From NCBI GenBank assembly GCA_050122535.1, contig JASFIT010000143.1, forward strand, positions 1 through 10,044: a DNA stretch of 10,044 nt, in the 5' to 3' direction. The position numbers were made by a program, and so were the translations under genes. The notes beneath the pieces were generated by a model. That model saw only the letters and a list, made by a program, of their open reading frames with translations. It ran no database searches and was not told where the DNA came from. Positions 1 to 6,430 of the stretch are shown one piece after another. The stretch's first letter is position 1. Each line of letters starts with the position of its first letter. This DNA is from JASFEQ01 sp050122535 (GTDB taxonomy: Bacteria; Desulfobacterota; DSM-4660; Desulfatiglandales; HGW-15).

Positions 1-16
1 AAAGGGTAAATGAGAC

Positions 17-790
17 TTATTCAATATTGTCTCTCAATTTATTGAGAAACTTCTCCATTTCTTCGTAATCCCTGCCTCTAATAATATGCGTCAGGTATGC
101 TAATTGCGAATTGATTTCCTCTATCTGCCTAACTGTATTTGGATTGAACATGACCTCCGCCAGGAGATGATCATCCTCTGAAAGGAGCCCTTTCGCAATA
201 CGCAGGTGCTTTCTGAACGTGGTACCTGGTGCCTCCTGTTTCTTCATGCAAGCAGCAAACACCATTGATGAAGCAAAGGGAACTGAAAGGGAATAAGCAA
301 TGGTTTTGTCGTGTTCTTCAAATGTGTACTCATAGACATGGAGATTGACGCCTTTGTAGAAATTTCTGAAGAACTCTTTACCTTCCCTCTCAGACTCTTT
401 GATAATGATCGCATTCTCATCACGAAGGTCCCTAATGTTGGCGAAGGTGGGGCCGAACATGGGATGGGTGGATACAAATCTTTTGCCAAGATTTTTATAG
501 TAATCATGTATGCCCGTTTTTACCGATGCAATATCTGAAAGAATGCAATCCTCAGGTATATAGGGAAGGACGTCGCTAAATGCCTTATAGACATTGGGAA
601 GGCTTACGGCGTTAATCAGAAGCTCAGGCTCAAAACCCTTAACCTCCTTAAGTTCAAGGAGTCTTTTTACGTTGAAAAAGTATTTGAGCTTTCTTCTGTC
701 CGTATCATAAACCGCTACATCATGGTCGAGACAGAACTCCTCCACAAGCCAGGCACCCATGTGCCCAGCACCCATAATACATATCCTCAT
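17..790 (-). CDS. tyrA: Prephenate dehydrogenase (TyrA), 257 aa
   Basis: Predicted to convert prephenate to 4-hydroxyphenylpyruvate with NAD(P)+, the committed cytoplasmic step to tyrosine. Seen: an N-terminal Rossmann glycine motif GAGHMG (residues 7-12), an acidic end of the second strand (VYDTD, 27-31) that suggests NAD+ preference, SDIASVK (85-91), the STHPMFGP motif (107-114) with the family's catalytic-type His109, and EHDK (159-162). The protein is short and ends after the helical dimerisation domain, with no ACT or chorismate mutase domain. The ATG at 790 overlaps the pheA stop by four bases (ATGA), and an AAGGAG lies 11 nt upstream. A GTG at 802 is in frame but overlaps that ribosome site, so I reject it. 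The overlap implies translational coupling to pheA. The stop is 16 nt from the window edge, so the next gene of the operon is not visible. Confidence 0.92.
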   Translation of the reverse strand: MRICIMGAGHMGAWLVEEFCLDHDVAVYDTDRRKLKYFFNVKRLLELKEVKGFEPELLINAVSLPNVYKAFSDVLPYIPEDCILSDIASVKTGIHDYYKNLGKRFVSTHPMFGPTFANIRDLRDENAIIIKESEREGKEFFRNFYKGVNLHVYEYTFEEHDKTIAYSLSVPFASSMVFAACMKKQEAPGTTFRKHLRIAKGLLSEDDHLLAEVMFNPNTVRQIEEINSQLAYLTHIIRGRDYEEMEKFLNKLRDNIE

Positions 791-1842
791 GACACTTTCC
801 ACTCCTTGTAACAGCCTATCAATTTGAAATGGGTCGTAACCCCTTTTACCTTTTTGAGTGCCTCTACAACATTTTCATCCTTGGTCGCGCCCATAAAATC
901 CACAAAAAACGCGTAGTTCCCTGGCTCGCTTGGTACGGACTCTATTCTTGTCAAATTAATATTTCCCCTTGCAAACTCTTCAAGGACACGGAAAAGCGTG
1001 CCCGCCTTGTGCTCTGTAGAAAAAACCACGGAGCATTTATCCCCTTCTTCCTGGTTCTGCTCCTTGGAAACCACCAGGAACCTTGTCATATTTCTCTCAA
1101 GGTCCTCTATATCCTCTTTGATAGTTTCAAGGTGATAGAGCTCTGCACAAAGCCTACTCGCAATGGCGGCAGACCCTTTTGGTCTTTCCTCCGCCAGCAT
1201 TCTTGCCGCACCCGCCGTATCATAATACTGCACAGGATCCAATTTGTTCCTTGAAAGAAATTGACGGGACTGTGCGAGGGCCTGGGGATGAGAGTATACG
1301 GTACGGATCTCCCTGTGGTCCGTTCCGGGCAGTGCAAGCAGACAGAGGTGAATAGGAAGTTCGACGGCCCCCACCACATTGAGATCCGTGTTGATGAGCA
1401 AGTGGTTCACTTGCTCTACAGAACCGCCAAGTGTGTTTTCCACGGGAACGATACCATAGTCATAGAGACCGGATTTGACCCCTTCAAACACTTCGGCAAA
1501 CTGACTGCATGGCACAGGCACAAGTTCCCTGTTCCACGCCCTTGATGCCACGTCACCATACGCGCCATGTTCGCCCTGGAATGCAATGAGTTTGTAATCC
1601 CTCTGCTGAAGCGCTTTGCTCTCCTTAATAATCTCCGTATAGACCTTCTCAATGAACTCCGCGTTGATCAGTCCTGTTAAGTTCTGTCTTATCCTTTCAA
1701 AGACCTCCTTCTCCCTTTGCTTGTCCTCAATCTGGGATTTGAACTTCTTGGTCATGAGGACCTGTTCCATCCTGTCATTTAAGAGTTTCAGAATCTTCGA
1801 ATCGATGAAGTCGATCTTTCTTCTAATCTCCATCAAACTCAT
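787..1842 (-). CDS. pheA: Bifunctional chorismate mutase / prephenate dehydratase (P-protein), 351 aa
   Basis: Converts chorismate to prephenate and then to phenylpyruvate for phenylalanine. Residues 1-80 form an AroQ-type helical chorismate mutase with the expected basic positions (Arg7/8, Arg24, Lys35). Residues about 84-260 are the dehydratase: GEHGAYG (90-96), PVENTLGG (133-140), SHPQ (184-187) and the catalytic TRF triplet at 253-255. Residues about 270-348 form an ACT domain. The usual Phe-binding motif ESRP reads ESVP (301-304) here, so feedback by phenylalanine may be altered. Length is typical of P-proteins. I chose the ATG at 1842 because GAGGAGG lies 6 nt upstream and it starts the mutase helix properly; the longer frame to 1893 only adds unlikely residues. 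The stop overlaps the tyrA start (ATGA). The gene lies 179 nt after aroB. Confidence 0.95.
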   Translation of the reverse strand: MSLMEIRRKIDFIDSKILKLLNDRMEQVLMTKKFKSQIEDKQREKEVFERIRQNLTGLINAEFIEKVYTEIIKESKALQQRDYKLIAFQGEHGAYGDVASRAWNRELVPVPCSQFAEVFEGVKSGLYDYGIVPVENTLGGSVEQVNHLLINTDLNVVGAVELPIHLCLLALPGTDHREIRTVYSHPQALAQSRQFLSRNKLDPVQYYDTAGAARMLAEERPKGSAAIASRLCAELYHLETIKEDIEDLERNMTRFLVVSKEQNQEEGDKCSVVFSTEHKAGTLFRVLEEFARGNINLTRIESVPSEPGNYAFFVDFMGATKDENVVEALKKVKGVTTHFKLIGCYKEWKVS

Positions 1843-1903
1843 ATTGCACCTCCTCGCCGCGCCGCTATGAATAACCACAGAGATACCCGCCAAAGCGCAA
1901 TGG

Positions 1904-1970
1904 TGGGTAAAATGCCACCCTACGTGTAGGGTTGGGTTTTAAACCCGACCGATTGCCAAAGGATCGGTTG
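1904..1970. repeat. Cluster of three or four hairpins in the aroB-pheA gap
   Basis: The 179-nt gap between aroB and pheA has no gene. It holds adjacent inverted repeats: GGTGG/CCACC around 1902-1919, the near palindrome CCCTACGTGTAGGG (1918-1931), GGTTGGG-TTTTAAA-CCCGACC (1930-1950, with a G.T pair) and ACCGAT/ATCGGT with a 9-nt loop (1948-1968). They overlap, so not all can fold at once. No T-run follows on the minus strand, so none looks like a Rho-independent terminator. They may be a processing or mRNA-stability element, or a small dispersed repeat. Confidence 0.6.
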
Positions 1971-2021
1971 GCTAATTATGACTTGCTATTCAGAATAATC
2001 GTGCCAACACTTTGAACATAA

Positions 2022-3050
2022 CTAAATCATTTCACTGACCAGGTTCTCCAGCTCTTTCACGGATATCTTTTCCACAACCGCTTTGCCTATGCCCTGAAGC
2101 AGCACGAAATTTATCTCCTCTCCTTCCCTCTTTTTGTCCTTTCTCACCGCGTCAAGCAGTCTCTTCCCATTAAATTGAACTCTGGTGGGGAGCTGGAATT
2201 TATTGAGTAACGCCTCGATCCTCTCTTTCTCCCCTGTACTCAGGTACCCCTTTTTTGCAGAAAGGTTTGAAGCAGCCATCATCCCTACACTGATGGCCTC
2301 TCCATGAGGAGCACCTGTGGTCTTTTCAAGGGCATGTCCCAGTGTGTGGCCAAAATTGAGTTTCCTCCGCTCCCCCTCTTCCTTTTCATCCTTGTTCACA
2401 ATCGATGACTTTATGAGGACCGAATCATATACAACCTTCTCTATCGCCTCCGCATTCAGCTGGAGCACTCTTTGGTAGTGTTTTTCAAGATATGAAAACA
2501 GATCAGCGTCGCCCATGGCGGCGTGCTTTACCACCTCGGCTAAACCGCATAAGATCTCTTTCTCTGGCAGAGTCTTCAGGAGTTTCATGTCACAGATTAC
2601 AAATTCAGGCTGGTTAAAGACGCCCACCATATTTTTGTATCCCTCAAAATTCACCCCATTCTTCCCCCCAACACTCCCATCCACCTGGGATAAAAGCGTT
2701 GAAGCAACAAAACCGAACCGCACCCCGCGCAGATAGGTTGATGCAATAAATCCGGCAATATCGCAGACGATACCTCCACCGATCCCTACAATAAAAGAGG
2801 ACCGGTCCACTTCGAACCCCACCAGCTTTCCATATATCGTCTTGACCGTGTCCAGGTTTTTTATCTTTTCACCCATACCGATTTCTATGATTTCATAGGG
2901 TGGAAAGTCTTTCCCATAGAGGCGCCTCACGTTGTTATCTGTAATGATCACCACTTGTTCCGAAGCAATATACTTTTGGAAGTTTTGAAGACCCTCACCG
3001 ATCAGTATGTTTGAATCACCCGTGCTGCCATGAATTTTTAGGCTCTTCAC
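2022..3050 (-). CDS. aroB: 3-dehydroquinate synthase (AroB), 342 aa
   Basis: NAD+ and metal-dependent cyclisation of DAHP to 3-dehydroquinate, shikimate step 2. Seen: GIGGGIVCDIAGF (89-101, nucleotide site), the STLLSQVDGSVGGK motif (117-130), GLAEVVKH (169-176) with metal ligand Glu172, FGHTLGHALE (233-242) with His235 and His239, and PHGEA (248-252) with His249. Length is slightly below the usual 350-360 aa. Start: I prefer GTG at 3050, one base after the DAHP synthase stop, with AGGAG 8 nt upstream. An ATG at 3080 would overlap the previous gene by 29 nt with a weak ribosome site. The tight spacing implies coupling with the DAHP synthase, whose product it uses. Its presence favours the classical DAHP route over the archaeal-type AroB' route. 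Confidence 0.94.
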   Translation of the reverse strand: MKSLKIHGSTGDSNILIGEGLQNFQKYIASEQVVIITDNNVRRLYGKDFPPYEIIEIGMGEKIKNLDTVKTIYGKLVGFEVDRSSFIVGIGGGIVCDIAGFIASTYLRGVRFGFVASTLLSQVDGSVGGKNGVNFEGYKNMVGVFNQPEFVICDMKLLKTLPEKEILCGLAEVVKHAAMGDADLFSYLEKHYQRVLQLNAEAIEKVVYDSVLIKSSIVNKDEKEEGERRKLNFGHTLGHALEKTTGAPHGEAISVGMMAASNLSAKKGYLSTGEKERIEALLNKFQLPTRVQFNGKRLLDAVRKDKKREGEEINFVLLQGIGKAVVEKISVKELENLVSEMI

Positions 3051-3051
3051 G

Positions 3052-3900
3052 CTATCTGCTCCTGATTCTCTTTTTTCCATTCTGGCCTATCCCATTCATA
3101 TGGGAACGCAGCGATAACAACTTCTCCATCAGGCCTGCAAACATATCCGGTGGCATGGCCTGATCTGCATCGCAGATGGCCTCCTGAGGATTGTGGTGCA
3201 CTTCAATCATGACGCCATCGGCGCCTGCCGCCATGGCAGCAAGGCTCATGGATTCAATGAGGCTTAGCCTACCCGTTCCATGAGAAGGATCAACAATGAT
3301 GGGAAGATGGGAAACCTCCTTAACAGAGGGGACGATGCTCAGATCTAAGGTGTTCCGGGTGTAAGTTTCAAAGGTCCTTATGCCTCTTTCACAAAGAATG
3401 ACGTTCGGATTTCCCTCTGAAAGCACGTACTCCGCACAATTGAGCCATTCCTGTAAGGTTGAATACATTCCTCTTTTCAAAAGCACAGGCTTCTGCACTT
3501 TCCCAACCTCTTTGAGGAGAGAGAAGTTTTGCATGTTTCTGGTACCGATTTGCAGGACGTCTGCATATTCGCCAATCCAGGAGACATCTCGAGGATCCGT
3601 CACCTCAGTTACCACGGGGAGCCCTGTCTCTTTTTTCGCCTTTTCAAGGATTTTTAGTCCCATGAGGCCCAGTCCCTGAAAGTCATAGGGTGAAGTTCTC
3701 GGTTTGAAGGCGCCGCCTCTGAGCATATTGGCACCTGCCTCCTTCACCCTCTGGGCTGTTTTTATGGTTTGTTCCTCATTTTCCACACTGCAGGGGCCGG
3801 CTATCACCACAAATTGCTCACCGATTTTCACATTCTCCACGGTGACGATTGTCCGCCTGTCTTCCTCTCCGTTTAATGAGGTAAGTTTCAGATTATTCAT
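3052..3900 (-). CDS. aroF: 3-deoxy-7-phosphoheptulonate (DAHP) synthase, type I-beta, 282 aa
   Basis: Condenses phosphoenolpyruvate with erythrose 4-phosphate to DAHP, the entry to the shikimate pathway. The beta (KDO8P-synthase-like) subtype shows in AGPCSVE (34-40), FKPRTSPYDFQGLG (65-78), IGTRNMQNF (118-126), KRGMYSTLQEW (142-152), CERGIRTFE (170-178) and DPSHGTGR (204-211). Expected metal ligands are Cys37, His207, Glu233 and Asp244. Only about 30 residues precede the barrel, so the N-terminal ferredoxin-like regulatory domain of many I-beta enzymes is absent, and no chorismate mutase or ACT domain is fused. Direct allosteric control by Phe or Tyr is therefore not evident. The ATG at 3900 follows two purine-rich Shine-Dalgarno stretches (AGGAGGG and AAGGAG). 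The stop is one base before the preferred aroB start. The symbol follows common use; aroG or aroA are also used for this family. Confidence 0.94.
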   Translation of the reverse strand: MNNLKLTSLNGEEDRRTIVTVENVKIGEQFVVIAGPCSVENEEQTIKTAQRVKEAGANMLRGGAFKPRTSPYDFQGLGLMGLKILEKAKKETGLPVVTEVTDPRDVSWIGEYADVLQIGTRNMQNFSLLKEVGKVQKPVLLKRGMYSTLQEWLNCAEYVLSEGNPNVILCERGIRTFETYTRNTLDLSIVPSVKEVSHLPIIVDPSHGTGRLSLIESMSLAAMAAGADGVMIEVHHNPQEAICDADQAMPPDMFAGLMEKLLSLRSHMNGIGQNGKKRIRSR

Positions 3901-3949
3901 TGGCTCCTTACTCCCTCCTTGTTTTCACACGCATCCATCAACAAGACCG

Positions 3950-4155
3950 TCGAAAAATAGGCCTCCTAGAGGCTGATGGAAAATGTCCGACTGCAAGGCT
4001 TCCGAAACTGAAGACCCGCCCGCAGGGTGGGGAGTCCAAGCGAAGCGCGGACAAATCCCGAGGAATGAGGCGTACCGAAAAGTACGCCGCAGTGACGAGG
4101 GATGAGGGTAACGCACCCCTTCGACTTTGCTCAGGGCCATGAGCTTGTCGAATGG
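3950..4155. repeat. Structured intergenic element between the aldolase homologue and DAHP synthase
   Basis: The 278-nt gap (3901-4178) has no convincing gene but several inverted repeats: GCCTC-CTA-GAGGC (3961-3973), GGCGTAC-CGAAAA-GTACGCC (4069-4088, perfect 7-bp stem, with outer ATCCC/GGGAT at 4055-4059 and 4099-4103) and an imperfect palindrome at 4118-4155 built on TTCGAC...GCTCA / TGAGC...GTCGAA. The last resembles the CTTCGACAAGCTCAGG-type palindromes found dispersed between genes in many environmental bacterial genomes; that likeness is from memory. On the transcribed strand the 3961-3973 hairpin is followed by CTATTTTT, at best a weak terminator. Open frames here are spurious translations of the repeat. 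Confidence 0.55.
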
Positions 4156-4178
4156 CAGATGGGCGTTTCCCGACAGCC

Positions 4179-5000
4179 TCACCAAATAGGACTGCTCGTG
4201 AACACATAGCTTTCGATAGGCTCCTCCTTGAGAACCTCCATGGCCTTGGGCACGGAAACGCCTTTGTGCACGATTTGCCCAATGGCCTTGATCATATTTC
4301 CCGGTTTCTTATACTGGAAGATGTTCCTGCCTGCAGACACACCGCAGGCCCCAGCCTTCATCACACTATGGACCATCTCCAGGAACTCCTTTTCCCTTGC
4401 CCTTTTTTCTCCCCCAATAGAGACCAGGGGAACAGGGCACACAGAGACCACCTCCTTGAATGACTCTCCTGATCCACTATAGGGTATACGTACCAAGTCT
4501 GCGCCCATTTCGGCCCCGACTCTGGCGGCCCGCATCAGGTTTCTTAACTGTTTATCTTTGTCTGTCACCCTACCCGGGTCCATCAATGCATAGAATGGCA
4601 TACCCCATTTGAAGGCATCTCGAGACACCTCGCCCAGCAGTTTCAACATGCTCCCTTCATCCGGTCCTCCCACATCCACCCTGACAGATACCGCATCTGC
4701 CCCAATGGTGACGGCTTCTTCCACGTCAGTAACGAGCGTCTGTTTTCCGTTTTCCAAAGTGGCGGTCAGGTGGAGGATTAAACCAATGTCTTTCCCACTG
4801 TGACGGTGTCCAGCTGCCACAATCCCTTTATGAAGAATAACTGCGTTGGCGCCGCCAAGTGAGACCACGTCCACGGTGTTCTTGATATCTTTGATGCCCT
4901 CTATGGGCCCCATGCCCACACCATGTATCAGGGGCACCATGACGGTTTTCCTGGTATTCCGGTCCATGACCCTTTCCATACGAATCTTTTTCCCTAACAT
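4179..5000 (-). CDS. DhnA/ADH-synthase-family class I aldolase homologue lacking the usual catalytic residues, 273 aa
   Basis: Clear relative of archaeal 2-amino-3,7-dideoxy-D-threo-hept-6-ulosonate (ADH) synthase, the first enzyme of the alternative 3-dehydroquinate route; length matches (about 270 aa). A TIM barrel is implied by its repeats, with the N-terminal LGKKIRMERV, the family motif VPLIHGVGMGP (22-32), and the C-terminal phosphate motifs SIGG (194-197) and GVSAGRNIFQ (220-229). By family knowledge (M. jannaschii MJ0400) catalysis needs Asp33, Tyr153 and the Schiff-base Lys184. The aligned positions here are Ile25, Asp141 and Arg171 (codons 4926-4928, 4578-4580, 4488-4490; CGT for Arg). 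The usual motif VKT.YTG reads VRIPYSG. So normal Schiff-base aldolase chemistry is unlikely. The frame is intact, so it is not a decayed gene. ATG at 5000 is chosen for AGGAGGAG 5 nt upstream; the frame is open to 5042. It could be a pseudo-enzyme, a regulatory partner of the adjacent DAHP synthase, or an enzyme with changed chemistry. Confidence 0.85.
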   Translation of the reverse strand: MLGKKIRMERVMDRNTRKTVMVPLIHGVGMGPIEGIKDIKNTVDVVSLGGANAVILHKGIVAAGHRHSGKDIGLILHLTATLENGKQTLVTDVEEAVTIGADAVSVRVDVGGPDEGSMLKLLGEVSRDAFKWGMPFYALMDPGRVTDKDKQLRNLMRAARVGAEMGADLVRIPYSGSGESFKEVVSVCPVPLVSIGGEKRAREKEFLEMVHSVMKAGACGVSAGRNIFQYKKPGNMIKAIGQIVHKGVSVPKAMEVLKEEPIESYVFTSSPIW

Positions 5001-5341
5001 CTCATCTCCTCCTCTTAGATCAATAGGTATAATATCGAACAAATAAACAATTGTGGCCGAGAGGACCCGGCTTTGTTTGAGCCCTATAGGCGCTCATCGG
5101 ATGAGGTTACGGCCTTTTTCGAAAGGCCGTAGCTCAAGAAAAATACCACCGGACTTTGCCGTGACCCAATATTTTGAGGTTTGCGCCTTTGAGCCCCTGG
5201 ACATCTCCCATCAAGTTGTTAAACCTCGAAATAGTGGGGCACCGCCCCCTCACACAATAGATACGGCCTTGAGAAAAGGGGCGTGGCCTCAGAAGCCCAA
5301 AAGGCAGTTCCTTTGCGAGAGAGCGTCCTAAAATATCCTTT
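5001..5341. other. Hairpin-rich gap between aroC and the aldolase homologue
   Basis: No supported gene in about 340 nt. It holds a perfect 10-bp stem TACGGCCTTT/AAAGGCCGTA around a 4-nt TTCG loop (5108-5131), GGGGC-ACC-GCCCC near 5235-5249, CTCATC-G-GATGAG (5093-5105) and GAGC...GCTC around a GCC-CTATA-GGC core (about 5080-5095). None is followed by a T-run on the minus strand, so I see no intrinsic terminator. The AT-rich stretch just upstream of the aldolase homologue (about 5025-5055) has no convincing -35/-10 pair. The nature is consistent with an inserted dispersed repeat or a stability element within a polycistronic mRNA. The gene downstream has its own strong AGGAGGAG. Confidence 0.5.
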
Positions 5342-5366
5342 CATGAGCCGAGATAACTCGCTCATG
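5342..5366 (-). other. Hairpin enclosing the aroC stop codon
   Basis: On the transcribed strand CATGAG-CGAG-TTAT-CTCG-G-CTCATG forms a 10-bp stem with one bulged G and a TTAT loop. The aroC stop TGA lies inside the 5' arm. The following bases (AAAGGATATTTTAGG) have no continuous U-tract, so it is not a standard intrinsic terminator. It may protect the 3' end of the aroK-aroC message or weaken expression of downstream genes. Confidence 0.55.
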
Positions 5367-6414
5367 TCACCGCCTTTGTTCGCAAATAGTGATCGGCCAG
5401 GACGATCCTGACCATGGCTTCAAGCACGGGAATGATCCGTGGGATAGAGGAGATGTCGTGCCTTCCACCGAATTTCAGCTTGGATGCCTGTCCTTCTCTG
5501 TCAACCGTATTCTGTTCCCGGCTGATGGAAGGAATCGGCTTCATAGCTGCCCTCAAGACAATCTCCTCTCCACTGGAGATGCCACCAAGAATCCCACCAG
5601 CCCGATTTGAAGCAAATCCTTCCTCAGTCATGGGATCATTATTTTCTGAGCCTTTGAACCTTGCCGCTGCAAAGCCTGCCCCTATTTCTACGCCCTTAAC
5701 CGTACCTACGGACATAACCGCCTTTGCAAGATCTGCATCCAGTTTGTCAAAGACAGGCTCACCAAGGCCTGCGGGGCAACCTGTAACACGAACCTCCACA
5801 ATGCCCCCGATGGAATCCCCTTCCTTCTTGGCCCGTGACAGGGTTTCTTCCATCTTCTCTGTCGCTTTCGCATCCGGGCAGTAAAGAGAGCTCTTCTCAA
5901 CGGATTCTAAGTCAATGTTCGTCGCCCTGATACTGCCTAACTCAATGGTATAAGCCATAACCTTTATCCCGATCGGTTCCAGGATCTTTCCCGCCACGAC
6001 TCCAGCGGCTACCCGAGCGGCGGTCTCTCTGGCAGAATATCTCCCGCCTCCTCTGAAATCGAAGTGCCCATATTTTTTGAAGTAAGTATAGTCCGCGTGC
6101 CCAGGGCGGAACAGCTGGCGCAAGATCTCATACGGTCTGCTGTCCGCATCCCGGTTACGGATGAAAAGGGTAATGGGCGTGCCTGTTGTCATTTCTTGGT
6201 ACACGCCGGATAGAATCTCCACCTGATCCTCCTCCCTGCGTGGCGTGGAAAAAGAACATGTTCCTGGTCTTCGTCGCGCCATATCCTCAGCAAAGTCTTC
6301 CGTCGATAGACTGATTCTGGGAGGACATCCGTCAATAATCACACCCACTCCCTTACCATGTGATTCACCAAACGTGGTTACCCTGAATATTTCCCCAAAT
6401 GAATTCCCGGCCAT
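5362..6414 (-). CDS. aroC: Chorismate synthase (AroC), 350 aa
   Basis: Converts 5-enolpyruvylshikimate 3-phosphate to chorismate with reduced FMN, the last shared step of the shikimate pathway. All family signatures are present: FGESHGKGVG (15-24) with His19, IDGCPP (27-32), RRRPG (47-51), RPGHADYTYFKKYG (103-116) with His106, FRGGGRYSARETAARVAAG (120-138), the N-terminal part of the FMN site NRAGGILGGISSG (270-282), and KFGGRHD...PRIIPVLEAM (314-334). Length is normal for the family. The ATG at 6414 has a purine-rich AAGGAAGGA 5 nt upstream and lies 16 nt after the aroK stop, so the two genes are surely cotranscribed. The stop codon is buried in a hairpin, and a long structured gap follows before the next gene. 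Confidence 0.97.
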   Translation of the reverse strand: MAGNSFGEIFRVTTFGESHGKGVGVIIDGCPPRISLSTEDFAEDMARRRPGTCSFSTPRREEDQVEILSGVYQEMTTGTPITLFIRNRDADSRPYEILRQLFRPGHADYTYFKKYGHFDFRGGGRYSARETAARVAAGVVAGKILEPIGIKVMAYTIELGSIRATNIDLESVEKSSLYCPDAKATEKMEETLSRAKKEGDSIGGIVEVRVTGCPAGLGEPVFDKLDADLAKAVMSVGTVKGVEIGAGFAAARFKGSENNDPMTEEGFASNRAGGILGGISSGEEIVLRAAMKPIPSISREQNTVDREGQASKLKFGGRHDISSIPRIIPVLEAMVRIVLADHYLRTKAVT

Positions 6415-6430
6415 AATTCCTTCCTTAAGG

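Noticed and set aside
791..802. GTG start of tyrA at 802
   Set aside because: The GTG overlaps the AAGGAG itself and has no ribosome site of its own; the ATG at 790 has it 11 nt upstream and forms a classic ATGA overlap with pheA.
829..1254. 141-residue plus-strand frame over pheA
   Set aside because: Antisense shadow of a well-supported coding region.
1990..2019. Nine-residue frame after aroB (M-F-K-V-L-A-R-L-F) as a possible leader peptide for pheA
   Set aside because: No ribosome site, only two scattered Phe codons, and no terminator with a T-run follows.
3925..4282. Minus-strand frames of 86 and 114 residues across the end of the aldolase gene and the following gap
   Set aside because: They overlap the real gene in another frame and then translate the inverted-repeat element.
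5094..5204. 36-residue minus-strand frame in the aroC downstream gap
   Set aside because: The GGGAG abuts the ATG with no spacing, the frame runs through a perfect hairpin, and the composition is that of a repeat, not a gene.
5053..5331. 92-residue plus-strand frame in the same gap
   Set aside because: No ribosome site, no recognisable domain, composition like translated repeat DNA, and opposite to the whole operon.
5414..5884. 156-residue plus-strand frame over aroC
   Set aside because: Antisense shadow; aroC carries all its family signatures in this interval.
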